In this document: piece by piece, positions 53,991 to 64,000 of the stretch
Layout of the letters: each line of letters starts with the position of its first letter
Position numbering within the stretch: position 1 is the stretch's first letter
Assembly (NCBI GenBank): GCA_030280995.1
Contig: JASXTE010000011.1
Coordinates: 5,489,501 to 5,553,500 of the forward strand
Source: Hemileia vastatrix
Lineage: Eukaryota > Basidiomycota > Pucciniomycetes > Pucciniales > Zaghouaniaceae
Length of the DNA: 64,000 bases
Reading direction: 5' to 3'
Position numbers and translations under genes: made by a program
Notes under the pieces: model-generated
Databases searched by the model: none
What the model saw: only the letters and a program-made list of their open reading frames with translations
What the model was told of the DNA's origin: nothing

Positions 53991-56160
53991 ATGGATGCAT
54001 AAAAAAACAGTGTTGTAAGTTCCAGAGCTGGTATTTCTGAATTTAAAAATATTACTCAAAGAAAATAGAACATAGGACATAGTTATGCAGGAGGCCAAAC
54101 CCTCAGAGAAGAAAAACTCAACAAGGATGGTAGGAAACCTGCCATAAGGTTTGAAGATGAAAAAGATGATGGATCAGGAAAAGATAATAAATCTTTGCTC
54201 AGTGGTGAACAGCCACAAGAAAAAATGGGAAAATATGAAATCAAAGCTAGAAATTTTGGAGGAAACAGTCGTAAAAGATATCAACTAATGGGAGATATTT
54301 TTAAATCAGATCAATAAGGTTAAAAACACTCCATCAGGTCACTCTACCAATCAAGGGGATTCCCAACAATCAGAAATAATAAAAGTGGAAGGATGGAAGT
54401 GGGAGTGGATCAATACAAACTAGGACAAATTTAAAAATCATAAGCAGGTAAGTCAAAACCATCCTCCTCAGTCAGGTACTTCAAGGCCTCCTCCCCCACC
54501 ATTGAGCCATCTCCATCCTCACAAAGACAAGAAAAAACAAAAATTCAATATGCCACCAAAACATTGGTAAACACTCCTCAAAATAAATTGATGAGTTTAA
54601 ATACTGATAAAATTTATATAGGTGAGAGTGATTTAGATGAGGAGACAATAAGAAATTATAGACATTCATCTGAAGCTCCAGTTGTAACTGCTTGTGATGA
54701 AGGTTTTTCTTCACCTTTTAATGATCATGTAGCTTTATTATCAAATAAGGATTCTAGAATTGATGTTAACTGACCTGAAGAAATATATATAGTTATTAAT
54801 TATTCTTATAACAAACTTGAAAATAATCAGCTTGATGTAAGTTGGATAATTAACCATAGAATTAAAAATTTAATTCATTATTTTGATAAAATATTGAATC
54901 AATTTGAAACTTCACATGAATTGAGTATTAAAAAAACTGATAATGTTGTTAAAATATTAAGAAATAAGTCTATTGTAAATTTAAAATAGCTGTAAAGGAT
55001 ATGAATAAACAATTTATACTTTGTAAAAGTGAAAACCAATCTTTAAAAATAATTTTTTAACATGAAAAAAGATATAACTTCTTTGAAGTCCCAAAAGGCT
55101 TCTTCTTCTGAAAAATTACTTGTGAATGAGCAAAGAAACACTTTATCAATTCATAATATGAATGTGGCATCATCTGAAATTCCATTATTGAGTGATAAAA
55201 TAGTGAAATTTGAAGAAAACAATTTAAATTTATCTTATAAATTAACCTAAGTGAATAATGAGTATATTCAAAGAAAATATTCAAGAGGGAAACAAAGAGA
55301 AATACCTTTTGATAATTTTTCAAACAAATAATTTCAAGAGTATCATTCTCAGGGCTCTTTAAAAGAAGAGCTAAGTGGATATATTGAAAAGATTTCGGAG
55401 TTTTTAAATAATGAGAATATTATTAAAATACCTGATATTATAACCATCAAAAGAATGGGCCAAAATTAGCTCAATATTATAATCTTGATGGTGATTGTGA
55501 TTCAGACTGGACACATTTCATCCAGAAGATTGACAATTTAAAATAATCATACAAATTACCAGATTAAAAAATCACTTCTAAATTAATTTCTTTATTTAAA
55601 AATGTTGCATTGATGTGGTATGAATCTGTTCTTATGGATCTAAAAGAGTACTCATGGGAGCATTTGAAACACTTTATTGAAATACAATTTTGTGGTTCTA
55701 AATTTAGGATAGATCAATTAAAGCTATATGAGTAATGTAAATATTATTAAAATTCACCTGAAAACCCCGTAGTCTTTTTAATGAATCTAAAAATATTGAT
55801 AGCCATGGATCCAAAAATGGATTTTGAACTATGTAAAGAAAGAATTTTGTATAAATTACCAAATTCATTAAGAGATTTTTTAGTAGATAGTTCTGGAGAT
55901 ACTTATAACACATCTGCTTTTATTAATATCTGTAATGATTTTTTACTAAATCATATATATGAATCAATAAGTAATGTGAAAAAGTATCAGCAACAAAATG
56001 ACAAACAAAAATCAGGTAGTAAATATCAGCATAAGATTGTAAAACCTTCTTCCCCTATTTATCCAAAGAAATATGCAACAAAAACTTGGGTAAAATGTGG
56101 AAATCAATGGCAGAAAGGCCATGTTGGTGATAAAAAGAAAAATATTTTGTAGAAAAAATT
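53991..56160 (+). pseudogene. Element E gag
   Basis: Opens MDA then TAA, KNSVVSSRAGISEF. A basic, Gly-rich part follows, then LNTDKIYIGESDLDEETIRN (54564-54773). The DSDWTHFIQKIDNL and LFKNVALMWYESVL motifs (about 55490-55640) match B and C. Then AMDPKMDFELCKERILYKLP (55781-56152) and a knuckle-like CGNQWQKGHVGDKK with one Cys lost. Frameshifts and stops throughout. Confidence 0.8.
54222..54570 (+). pseudogene. Alternative-frame ORF inside gag of E
   Basis: In the second frame: MKSKLEILEETVVKDIN (coiled coil), a TAA, then VEGWKWEWINTN (54384-54420), a TAG, then a Pro-rich stretch SRPPPPP, HPHKDKKKQKF and KHW followed by TAA at 54568. Order and ending match B and C although the copy is broken. 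Confidence 0.55.
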
Positions 56161-56164
56161 GAGC

Positions 56165-58870
56165 CGGAAGAGTCTGAAGGTTGTATTAAATCATCAGATG
56201 TAAAATGTGATATTTCTTATGAAGAAGAAAATGATATCCAATATTTAAATAAGTATTTACCTATGATGAATGGAGTATTGTCTAATATTGAGAATTCAAA
56301 AGTCATAATGGATCTCACAAATACTTCCATAGTTATTATACCAACAAAAATTCCTGTTTTAATAAATGGAGAGAACACTGAGGTGATCTTAGACTCAGGA
56401 GCTGGTGAAATTGCTGTATCTTTATCAGCTCTGAAGAAAATAGATAATTATTATGAGAAGAAATGAGAGGCTGTGTATTCATGAAATTGTAGAGGATATG
56501 GGTCAATATTAAACCCTGTAGGTAAATATTCTACAGCAGTTTTATTTAAACATTCTGATTGGTATGTAAGAGAAGCTTGTACTTCTATTGTTATGAAAAA
56601 TAATAATTTAAGTAATTGGTTTATAATGGGAAATGATATTCTAACAAAATTTAGAATAAAATTAGACCCTGAAAATCAAAGCTTTACAATGAGAAAAAAT
56701 AGTAAAAGAAAATTTGAATTAATTTCAACTTCCCCAAAAAACTCATCATATATTAATTCTTTTAATAATTTAATTAAATTTAAAAAAGAGCATCTGAAGA
56801 AATGCTTCAACTTTATGAGGAAATTTTGAAAGCTTTTTTTGGTTAACAATTGAATGAATCATAAAAACAAGAAATAATAAACCTAGTGAAATCTTTTCCG
56901 ATTTTTCTCATAGTGAACATGAGTTAGGATTTTGTTGTAAATAATGAGATGAAAATACAATTAACTTGTAGATTTGATGAGATCCCTCCTAGTTTAAAAA
57001 AGTCTTATCCTGATTCTCCTACAAAAAGAATGATATTTAGGATAATATCTTAACACTTTTAAATTTTAATATTATTTAAAAAGTGTATTTCACTCCTAAA
57101 TATTGTGTAATTTCACCTGTCCTTTGGGCATTTACCTGTGTGTTGGTAAAAAATAAGTATATAATTGCATTTTACTTGGTCATTTCATAATGAACTTCAA
57201 TATTCAACCTCCCTATGCAGTATCTTTTACCAATCACCAAATTTAGTCAATATTCAACACTGGGACTTTGGAAGTCATTAGGTAAGCCTTGACTGCTAAT
57301 TTTTTATGCATTCCATTTGATCTTCTCAATGAATAACTTTGTACAAAATAATAAGAGTATATTATTTCCTATATGTGTTTAGATAGCATTTTTTCTAGTG
57401 GTTGCTTGGCATATTTTAGTAATTGAGGCTTGGAGTGTGCAGCCAGTTGTGTAAAATAGTATAAATTGACAAAATTTGGTGATGAGTGGTGAATATAGTG
57501 AATTTAAAATATAATGTGTGAAATGGTGGTGGAATCTATGGTGTGATTAAGTATCTTTATGAGCAATGTAAAATGAAAAAATTGGCAGGGAGAGGTGCAA
57601 GTTAATGACAAAAAGTAAGTATCTGTAAGTATATATACTTACTTGTACCCAACATTTACTGAAATGAATAGCTAATGTAAGGTGTAAATGACATGGTGGC
57701 AGAATATGCATCAAAGTAATGGTTAATTATGCATGAAGTGGGGTTTCACCAACACAGTGGTAGATGCCCTTATATCTTATGAAAAGATAAATCTAAAATA
57801 TGTGGAGATTACAGAGCCTTAAATACCTATAAATTTGATGATATTTATCCTTTACCAAGAATAAATTCAATACCTGTAACTTTAAAAGGGGAAAAATATA
57901 TCAGCTGTCTATATGGAAATGATTGAATTCCAGTATAGAAATCATCACAATTTTTTTTTGATTGCTACTCACATTGAAATTTATGAATATATAAGAATGC
58001 CCTTTGGACCAAAAAATGCTCCTTATGCATTTCAAAAAGTAATGGATAACACTTTCCATTAAGAAATTATAGAAGGATGGTTAATGGTAAACATTGATGA
58101 TATCATTATGTTCTTAAAAACCTATGAGGGGCACATAATTCACCTATTTAAAGCTTTTAAGAAGATGGATTGTATCAATATGACTCTGGCTCTTAAAAAT
58201 TGTAAATTTGGTTTTCTTTCATTAGAATTTTTAGGCAATGTTGTTGCAGGGTCAAAAATATGTGTTGATTAAAACAAAGTAGCAGCCATATAACATTTTG
58301 GTGTGCCTACTTCTGTTAAACAAATTCAATCCTTTCTAGGTATGTGTGGTTACTATAGACATTATATAAAAAATTACCATGTAATTGCTGCAAATTTAAC
58401 AAATACTCTTAGGAAAGATGTTGCTTTTATCTCAGATGATGAAAGACAAAAAGATTTAGACACTCTGAAAAAAATTTAATAAAAGCACTTATTTTGGGAC
58501 TACCTGATAATACTAGACTTTTTTTGTTATATACAGATGCAAGTTTGGTAGTATTAGGAGCTGCACTTCATCAAAAACAAGTGATGAAGGAGAATGTGTC
58601 AGAAGTAGTAATATGCTATATTTCAAGAATCTTGAGACCAAGTGAATTTAAATATGGTGCAACTAAATTGGAGTGCTTAGCATTAGTATGGTATTTGGAA
58701 AATTTACATTACAATTCAGAGGACTAAAAATTTGAGTTGATAATTGATTGCATAGATGTAAAATCATTGTTAAATATGATAACACCAAAAAATATATATT
58801 TAGGTGGCAGCTTGCAGCTCAAGAGTATAGAGGAAGAATAACTATTACTCATAGAGCTGGTTTATTACAC
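56165..58870 (+). pseudogene. Element E protease, RT and RNase H
   Basis: Protease: EVILDSGAGEIAVSL (56263-56466). WFIMGNDILTKFRIKLDPEN follows. RT begins near 56940 (MKIQLTCRFDEIPPSLKKS), is cut at 57124 by a 645-bp MITE and resumes at 57770. FGPKNAPYAFQ and NIDD (MVNIDDIIMF; Tyr of the YIDD box replaced). RNase H: LYTDASLVVLGAALHQK, LECLALVWYLENL. Stops and frameshifts are frequent. Confidence 0.8.
57125..57769. mobile_element. 645-bp MITE inside RT of E
   Basis: Ends are imperfect inverted repeats of about 25 bp: GGGCATTTACCTGTGTGTTGG and, on the other strand, GGGCATCTACCACTGTGTTGG (one to three mismatches). Removing it rejoins the RT codons around ISPVLISYEK seen in C. The duplicated flank is short (CTT or CCTT; the exact length is ambiguous). 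No coding frame inside. Confidence 0.75.
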
Positions 58871-58873
58871 TCT

Positions 58874-59134
58874 CACTACGCAATATAGGGGGTGGACTTG
58901 CTAGCAAGTTCTCAACCTGAACTCAGATGGAACTCAGATGGAACTCAGACTGAACTCATACTGAACCCATACTGAACTCTACTTGAACACCCACCTAAAA
59001 CTGTTCTACTGAGTGGTGTTCATCCCTGATTGTATGGTTCCTTTATCAATAGCTCAATGTGTGTTCAATCTATGGTGAGTTTGGGTCCAAGGTTGCGGAC
59101 TTGCTAGCAAGTCCGCCCCCCATATTGTGTGGTG
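58874..59134 (-). mobile_element. CACTA-like MITE inside pol of E
   Basis: 261 bp, starting CACTACGCAATATAGGG and ending ATATTGTGTGGTG, with TSD TCT at 58871-58873 and 59135-59137. Opposite orientation to the other copies. It splits the RNase H end (RAGLLHS / NVDILSRLPL); removing it with one TCT restores the frame. Confidence 0.9.
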
Positions 59135-60533
59135 TCTAATGTTGATATTTTATCAAGACTCCCTTTACAAAATGATGATTCAAATCCTCCTTATGTACCT
59201 GAAGAGAATATTTTTTATATTTTTGGTGTGAATATAGTAGATATGGAAGATGAATTAATACAAACTATTGTTGTATCATATGAGGATGATGAAAATTTGA
59301 AAAAATTATCAACAATCCTTAATGACCCAAAAAATACATCAGTCAAACCTTTGATAAAGGCTTTACCAATTAAGTATCAAAAGGCTACAGAAAAAGGAAA
59401 ATTTTCTTTAGAAGATTACTTCATATACTATAGAAGAAAACTAAGTAACGTGATTGTTATCTCTTCATCAATAAAGGAAATTATTCTTCAATTGTGTCAT
59501 GATGACATGTTATTTGGACATTTTGACCTGGAAAAAACCATCATGAGATTGAAAAATACTGCTTGGTGGGCTAATATGTCTGGAGATGCAAAAAAATGTT
59601 TATTATTGTTATTCTTTCCAAAAATCTAAAAAATTAATTGTTAGAAGAGCAGGATTAATGCAAAAAATTGAAGGCCCAAATGAACTATGGTAGATAATGA
59701 GCATGAACTTTGTGACTGGTCTTTCAATAGCAGGCAAATATAACTTTAACTCCTTTTGGGTAATATTAGATATATTTATAAAAATTTTTAAATTAACCCC
59801 AACCCATAAAGATGTTTCTACTAAGGAATTTGCTTTTTTAAGGTGGACTAACATTTTTAATACTTCTGGATTCCCAAAAGCTATTATTTCTGATAGAGAC
59901 CCAAAATTTACTTTAGAATTTTAGACTTCCTTAATGGAAATATATGGTTTTGATTTCAAATTGTCCACAGCACATCATCCACAGCCTAATTGATTGGCTG
60001 AAAGGATGATAAAAACTTTAGAAGACATGATAAGAAGATATTGTGCTTTTGGGTTAAAATTCAAGGATAATGATAGATTTACTCATGATTGTGTAAAACT
60101 TCTTCCAGGCCTTGAATTTTCTTCTAAAGGTACTGTTCATTCAGTTACTGAAAATAAAAATTTTGAGTTATGGTTAGGTTATGCACCAAAAACTCTAGGT
60201 TCTTTACTAAATAAATACTTACCTATTTTGGATATACTTCCTGGTGGTAAGTCTTTTCTTCAAATGCAAAAGTTATGCAGAAATCATGCAAAAAAATGTA
60301 TTGAAGATGCATATCAGTATGAGAAGTAATGATGGGATAAATCCCTTAAAGAATGTACATATAAGGAGATGAATTTCTTATTTCTACAATAAATTTCAAC
60401 TTACAAGGTAAAAATAAAGTGAAAGATTCATTTATTGGTACATTTGTTGTAAAAAGAAGATTCAAAAGAATTCTGTTGAAATTTAATTACATGCTCCATA
60501 TGATAGAGAACATTCAGAGTTTCTAATATCTTA
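59135..60533 (+). pseudogene. Element E integrase, lacking chromodomain
   Basis: NVDILSRLPLQNDDSNPPY, then zinc domain CHDDMLFGHFDLEKT; the CXXC pair is disrupted (CLLLLFFPK). Core: MNFVTGLSIAG (first catalytic Asp to Asn), IISDRDPKFTLEF, then a stop, HPQPN, a stop, LAERMI (Glu kept). Further downstream a frameshifted tail with YDREHSEF marks where HPVF normally lies, and homology ends near 60533. Confidence 0.8.
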
Positions 60534-60877
60534 AATAGGGGATGTCTGTTCTGTAAAATCCACACTTAACTTAAGTGCAGATTTCAACCCAAATCAGCAC
60601 TTAAATTTTGCAAAAAGTCACTTATTTCACAAATGGGTGTCAGTTCTGACCTCAAATCAGCACTTTTTTCATGATTTTTTTTTCACAACCAACTGTTGGC
60701 CACATCATCCCTTCCTTTCCCATACCATCCCTGTCACATGTGACACACTGATCTCCATCCCCTCCATCCTCACTGAGATTTGAAACATTTTATTGTGAAA
60801 TTTTAACTAGGCATGTTTTTTCCCTTGTTTTTGAATCACTTTCTTAATCTCTTTTCTTGTAACATACCAGTTTCATA
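60534..60877. other. Spacer upstream of the SANT-like gene
   Basis: No gene. It contains two related segments (ACTTAAGTGCAGATTTCAAC near 60569 and a partial copy near 60645), both with AATCAGCACTT. The start, GGGGATGTCTGTTCTG, might be the end of another element, but no partner was found. Confidence 0.4.
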
Positions 60878-62248
60878 ATGCCTCCCAAAAATACAACACT
60901 CAAAAGGCATCTCAAAAAAAATATTCATCACAAAAGTCTCCTTGTAATTCTAGCCCCTCACCTGAGAAACCAAAGTCTAGATAGCTAAAAAAGGAAGATT
61001 ATCTTGTCATCATCAACTTCCTCAAAATAAAATCAAATTATGGTGCATATTTTGGATGTAATAATTCCACCCACATTAGATGTGCACCTTCATCAAAGGT
61101 AAATGGCTTCTTGTTGATGGAAAATGAAGTAAAGACAAAAACAAAAGGGAGAATTGACATCACTCCTAAGAAAATGAAGGAGAGGCTCAAAATTTATCAA
61201 TCAAAATATAAGAAGGCTCATTTTGCTTCCACTTCCACTGGCTTTGGTGTTGATGATGAGGATTTAGAGATTTTAATTACTACTGTTTCAAAAAATTTCA
61301 ATGTCATTTGTCTTTACTATGAGGAAATGGATATTCTTTTTGGTTCCCGAGTCAATATCAACCCTTTGTTTCTACGCAATACTACTAAGGATATACCCTC
61401 TGGATCCAAGCCTTCCTATAATACTCCTGACACACCTTTACTTGAAGAAGATAAATCCCCTGAAGCCTCTCACCATACTTCAGCCAAAGATGATCCTGAA
61501 AATCAAGCAGAAACATTAGTTCGGAGCAGATCTGAGTCCTCAAAGCCACAATTATTTGATGTATGTTTACTTTTATTTTTTCTTAAATTCTTCTCTAAAT
61601 TTCTCTTTCTTTCTTTCTTTCTTTTCTAGTCTCCTTCTACTCCTACTCAAACTCAAATTCCAAGAAAAATTATCAATCCCACAAATGAGAATCATGCTTT
61701 GGAAGCTGCTTTAGATGAACTTCCTGAACCCTCTAGCTCAAATTCCAAACTAAAGCGTTGGGCCTCAGCATCAATGAACTTGACCCATCTTTTAAAATGT
61801 GGTAATACTTAATCCAGCTCTTTGGCTTCCCTTAATGATTATTTTAAGAAAAAAGATATAAGTAAGAATAAGTCACTATATATCTTATTCAATAAGTTAT
61901 TTTTTTCTTTTCTCTTTTTGTAGAAAAGTATTGTATTGAGAAAAATGCCCTTGACTTTGAGAAGATTAAGTTTGATCATATTCTAATGAAAGATCAAAAG
62001 GCCTTAGATTTAGAGGAAATTTGTTTTGCTTCAATCTAATTTTGAAAAGGCTGGATTAGAGGCAGAGGAGATATAAAGGGTTCATCTTCACTCAGAGAAA
62101 TCAAAAGACCGTGAATTTCAAAGAGAAATGGCAAGTCATGAATTGGAAAAGCAAGAAAATTTAAAAAAAAAGAATTTATTGTGGAATGTATAAAAAATGG
62201 CCAAATTTATGAGGAAATTAAAAAATTACTTGACTTTTTTATTGATTA
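60878..62248 (+). pseudogene. SANT/Myb-like domain gene, three exons, broken
   Basis: Exons 60878-61560, 61630-61861 and 61924-62248. Introns are 69 bp (GTATGT..TTTCTAG) and 62 bp (GTAAGA..TTGTAG), and both keep the frame. Exon 1 reads LKKEDYLVIINFLKIKSNYG and AYFGCNNS.. after a TAG where Trp is usual, then KMKERLKIYQSKYKKA, STGFGVDD and FNVICLYYEEMDILFGSRV. From memory this resembles a family expanded in rust fungi and related to Harbinger-type SANT proteins. Exon 2 has KLKRWASASMNLTHLLK and an internal TAA; exon 3 has a charged helix (IEKNALDFEKIKFD) and ends FIVECIKNGQ..LLDFFID. One frameshift lies near 60960 and another in exon 3. Likely a DNA-binding protein relic. Confidence 0.6.
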
Positions 62249-62338
62249 ATTTTTATTTCAGGTAATGTGACATTTTTTCACATTTATAGTATTTACAATA
62301 TTTTTTACATTTTTTGATTATTTTTATGCCTAAATTGT

Positions 62339-63125
62339 GATTGAGTCACATGCTGAAAGATGCAGCATCTTTTCCTTCATGTGACTTTATTTCAATTTCT
62401 GTAGTTCAAGTTGTCAGCTAGACCTCATTAATTTATTTCAAATTTACTGGTGCAATGCTAAACTTTCAAGTTATCAGAAAAGACGCTGCATCTTTTCAGC
62501 ATGTGACCTGTCTTTTCTCAACACTACATTCTTTTATTCTTCTTTTTGATTGACCATAAAATATGCTAACTCAAGTTTTATCTGTCTATTCCACCTCTTT
62601 GATTTCGTTCAATTTTACTGATGTAATGGAAAACTTTTAAGTGAGAAGAAAAGAAACTGCATCTTTTCAGCACATGACCTGTTGTTTCTTAACACTAAAT
62701 TCTTTTTTCTACTTTTTGATTGAGCATACAAGATGCTAACTCATGGTTAATCTGTCTATTCTACCTCTTTAATTTCTTTCAAATTTACAGATTCAATGGA
62801 AAACTTTCAAGTGAGCAGAAAAGATGCTGCATCTTTTCAGCATGTGACCTGTTGTTTCTTAACACTACATTCTATTTTCTCCTTTTTGATTGACAATAAA
62901 AGATGCCAACTCAAGGTTTATCTGACTATTCTTGATTATTGAACAAGATTTTGGTGAAATCATTGAAAATGATGCAGTGTGATGTTATTATTACATTTCT
63001 TTTACTTAGTTTCACCATAATTTTACTTTCCTGTAGTCCATCTGACATTTTGAACCAGAGAAATGGAAATAAAGTCATGCAACAGAAATGACGCTGCATC
63101 TTTTCAGCATGGGACTTCAATAAAA
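62339..63125. repeat. Tandem units of about 170 bp with a palindromic core
   Basis: GCTGCATCTTTTCAGCA recurs near 62485, 62656 and 62826 (spacing 171 and 170), with the shared tail ACACTACATTCTTTT and CTTTTTGATTGA, then CTAACTCAAGG. Outlying copies occur at about 62350 and 63092. The core AAAAGATGCTGCATCTTTT (62819-62837) is a near-perfect palindrome. No coding frame. Confidence 0.75.
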
Positions 63126-63197
63126 TTTGAAGCATAAAATAATTATAAAAAAAGCAAGAAAAAAAGTTTTAAATTAAAAAAACACCAAAATAAGTAC

Positions 63198-63307
63198 ATT
63201 CTTGACCACTGCGGCTCTTGAAGAATGTTGAGGGCGGTATCTGGCCCATAACAAGCAACTTTTGCTCCCTCTACTGGAGACATACCACTACCAGGCCTAG
63301 ATAAAAC
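63198..63307 (-). other. Exon-like island, unknown protein
   Basis: Minus-strand frame of 36 residues (RPGSGMSPVEGAKVACYGPD, then TALNILQEPQWSR) with higher GC and CpG than its surroundings. It is flanked by an acceptor-like TTCATTAG and a donor-like GTACTT. It may be a captured or leftover exon; no family recognised. Confidence 0.3.
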
Positions 63308-63440
63308 CTAATGAATAAAAATAAAGTCATGTCAAGAGAGAGCCCACAGCATCATTTTTTTCTTTGAGACATAAAGTTTTCAAGAAAGAATATTTTTTTC
63401 AAGTTGCTAGAAAACACAAGCAACTTGTGCCAAATAGTTT

Positions 63441-63750
63441 CCTTAGAAGAAGTAAGTCTGCTGAGGCAACCATGTAATTTTTTTGCCCCAGCAGAAGCGA
63501 GTCTTCTGGGGCAACCATGTATGTAATTTTTTTGCACCAGCAGACTCATCTCTGCTGGGGCAAGCTTAAATGGGGATAAAAAAATTTTTCTTTCCAAAAA
63601 TAAAAATTTGCCTCAGAAGAAGCAAGTTTGCTGGGGCCAAAAAAAAAGAAAAAAAAATTCTAAAAAAAAATGAAGCCCCAGCAGAAGCAAGTCTACTGGG
63701 ACAAAAAAAGCAAACAAAAAAAATTGACTAAAAAAAAACTACTGGGGCAA
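63441..63750. repeat. Array of five short hairpins plus a half unit
   Basis: Units at about 63441-63467, 63483-63514, 63532-63563, 63608-63640, 63675-63703 and a half at 63738-63750. The consensus stem is GCCCCAGCAG with CTGCTGGGGC around an 8-nt loop AAGCRAGT. Spacers are poly-A/poly-T with CATGTAATTTT. No gene. Confidence 0.75.
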
Positions 63751-64000
63751 CAAAAAATTTTAAAAATGGGGCTTTAACAAAATCTGAAGGCATAAAAGGT
63801 GGGACTTTTCCAGGCACTCTGAAGAATCTTTCCTAAAACCCAACTAGGACCAATTTTTTTCAAATTCCTTTTCAAAATTTTCTTAAGATACTCTGCATGT
63901 TGGTTTAATTAGTTGTAGACCTTATGCCATTATAAAAATTTGCTTATTTTCTTCTTTTTTTTTGGTTTTTTCTTTTCTTTTCTATATAATTAAATTATTT
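63751..64000. other. AT-rich end of the window
   Basis: No feature recognised; ends in T-rich sequence. Confidence 0.5.

Larger units (their letters stand above)
52941..60533 (+). mobile_element. Ty3/Gypsy element E, decayed, 3' end lost
   Basis: Relative of B and C on the plus strand. It has a primer-site context (TTGGGGGTCTTCCC), a leader, gag with the alternative frame, protease, RT, RNase H and integrase, ending before a chromodomain or 3' LTR. It is interrupted by three MITEs (53392, 57125 and 58874). Many stops, mostly TAA/TAG, and frameshifts. Confidence 0.85.

Noticed and set aside
63441..63750. CRISPR-like array
   Set aside because: Units are inverted repeats with homopolymer spacers of uneven length in a eukaryotic context.

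Overview
The window looks like a transposon graveyard from a large, AT-rich fungal genome. Fungal signs are 62-77 bp GT..AG introns, a CX2CX6CX12CX2CX6C zinc-cluster pattern, chromodomain Ty3/Gypsy polymerases, a basidiomycete-type Gypsy lineage (element D) and Tc1/mariner elements with TA target duplications. A broken SANT/Myb-like gene at 60878-62248 resembles, from memory, a family expanded in rust fungi, so Pucciniales is my best guess (inference; no search could be run). Almost everything here is mobile DNA; no intact host gene was found.

Layout. 1-3250 (-): 5'-truncated Gypsy A1. 3250-6292 (+): Gypsy F, one open frame broken only by in-frame stops, nine of ten being TGA where Arg is expected. 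6293-7202: pyrimidine/AAAATA low complexity. 7203-8285 (-): broken three-exon zinc-cluster gene. 8475-17737 (-): nearly complete, young Gypsy C (TSD GTGTC), carrying a dimer of a CACTA-like MITE in its leader. 18259-18615 plus 31096-31557 (-): one Copia gag split by Gypsy D (18645-31087, -). 34659-49883: three-level nest in which a Tc1 remnant contains Gypsy A2 (35341-49636, TSD GAGGG), which contains Gypsy B (37794-46631, TSD CATGT). 50070-51639: second Tc1 element. 52941-60533 (+): decayed Gypsy E, interrupted by three MITEs. 60878-62248 (+): SANT-like pseudogene. 62339-63750: about 170-bp repeats, one exon-like island and an array of short hairpins.

B, C and E are related elements with a shared primer-site context, gag layout and polymerase. 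In all three, the 5' part of gag also carries a second overlapping frame whose product is conserved between copies: a coiled coil, a KWKWDW-type motif, a proline/basic tail and a terminal Trp. Separately, the C leader carries ten copies of a small bulged hairpin with compensatory stem changes, and the 3' half of D carries about sixteen copies of a different CAGTTTA-plus-hairpin motif that also shows compensatory changes. These are the strongest unexplained signals.

The TSDs give a relative order: Tc1 before A2 before B; Copia before D; C is the youngest (LTRs differ at only a few positions plus one 16-bp indel). CpG loss (CGA to TGA stops, CG to CA/TG in LTRs) suggests methylation-linked or RIP-like decay.
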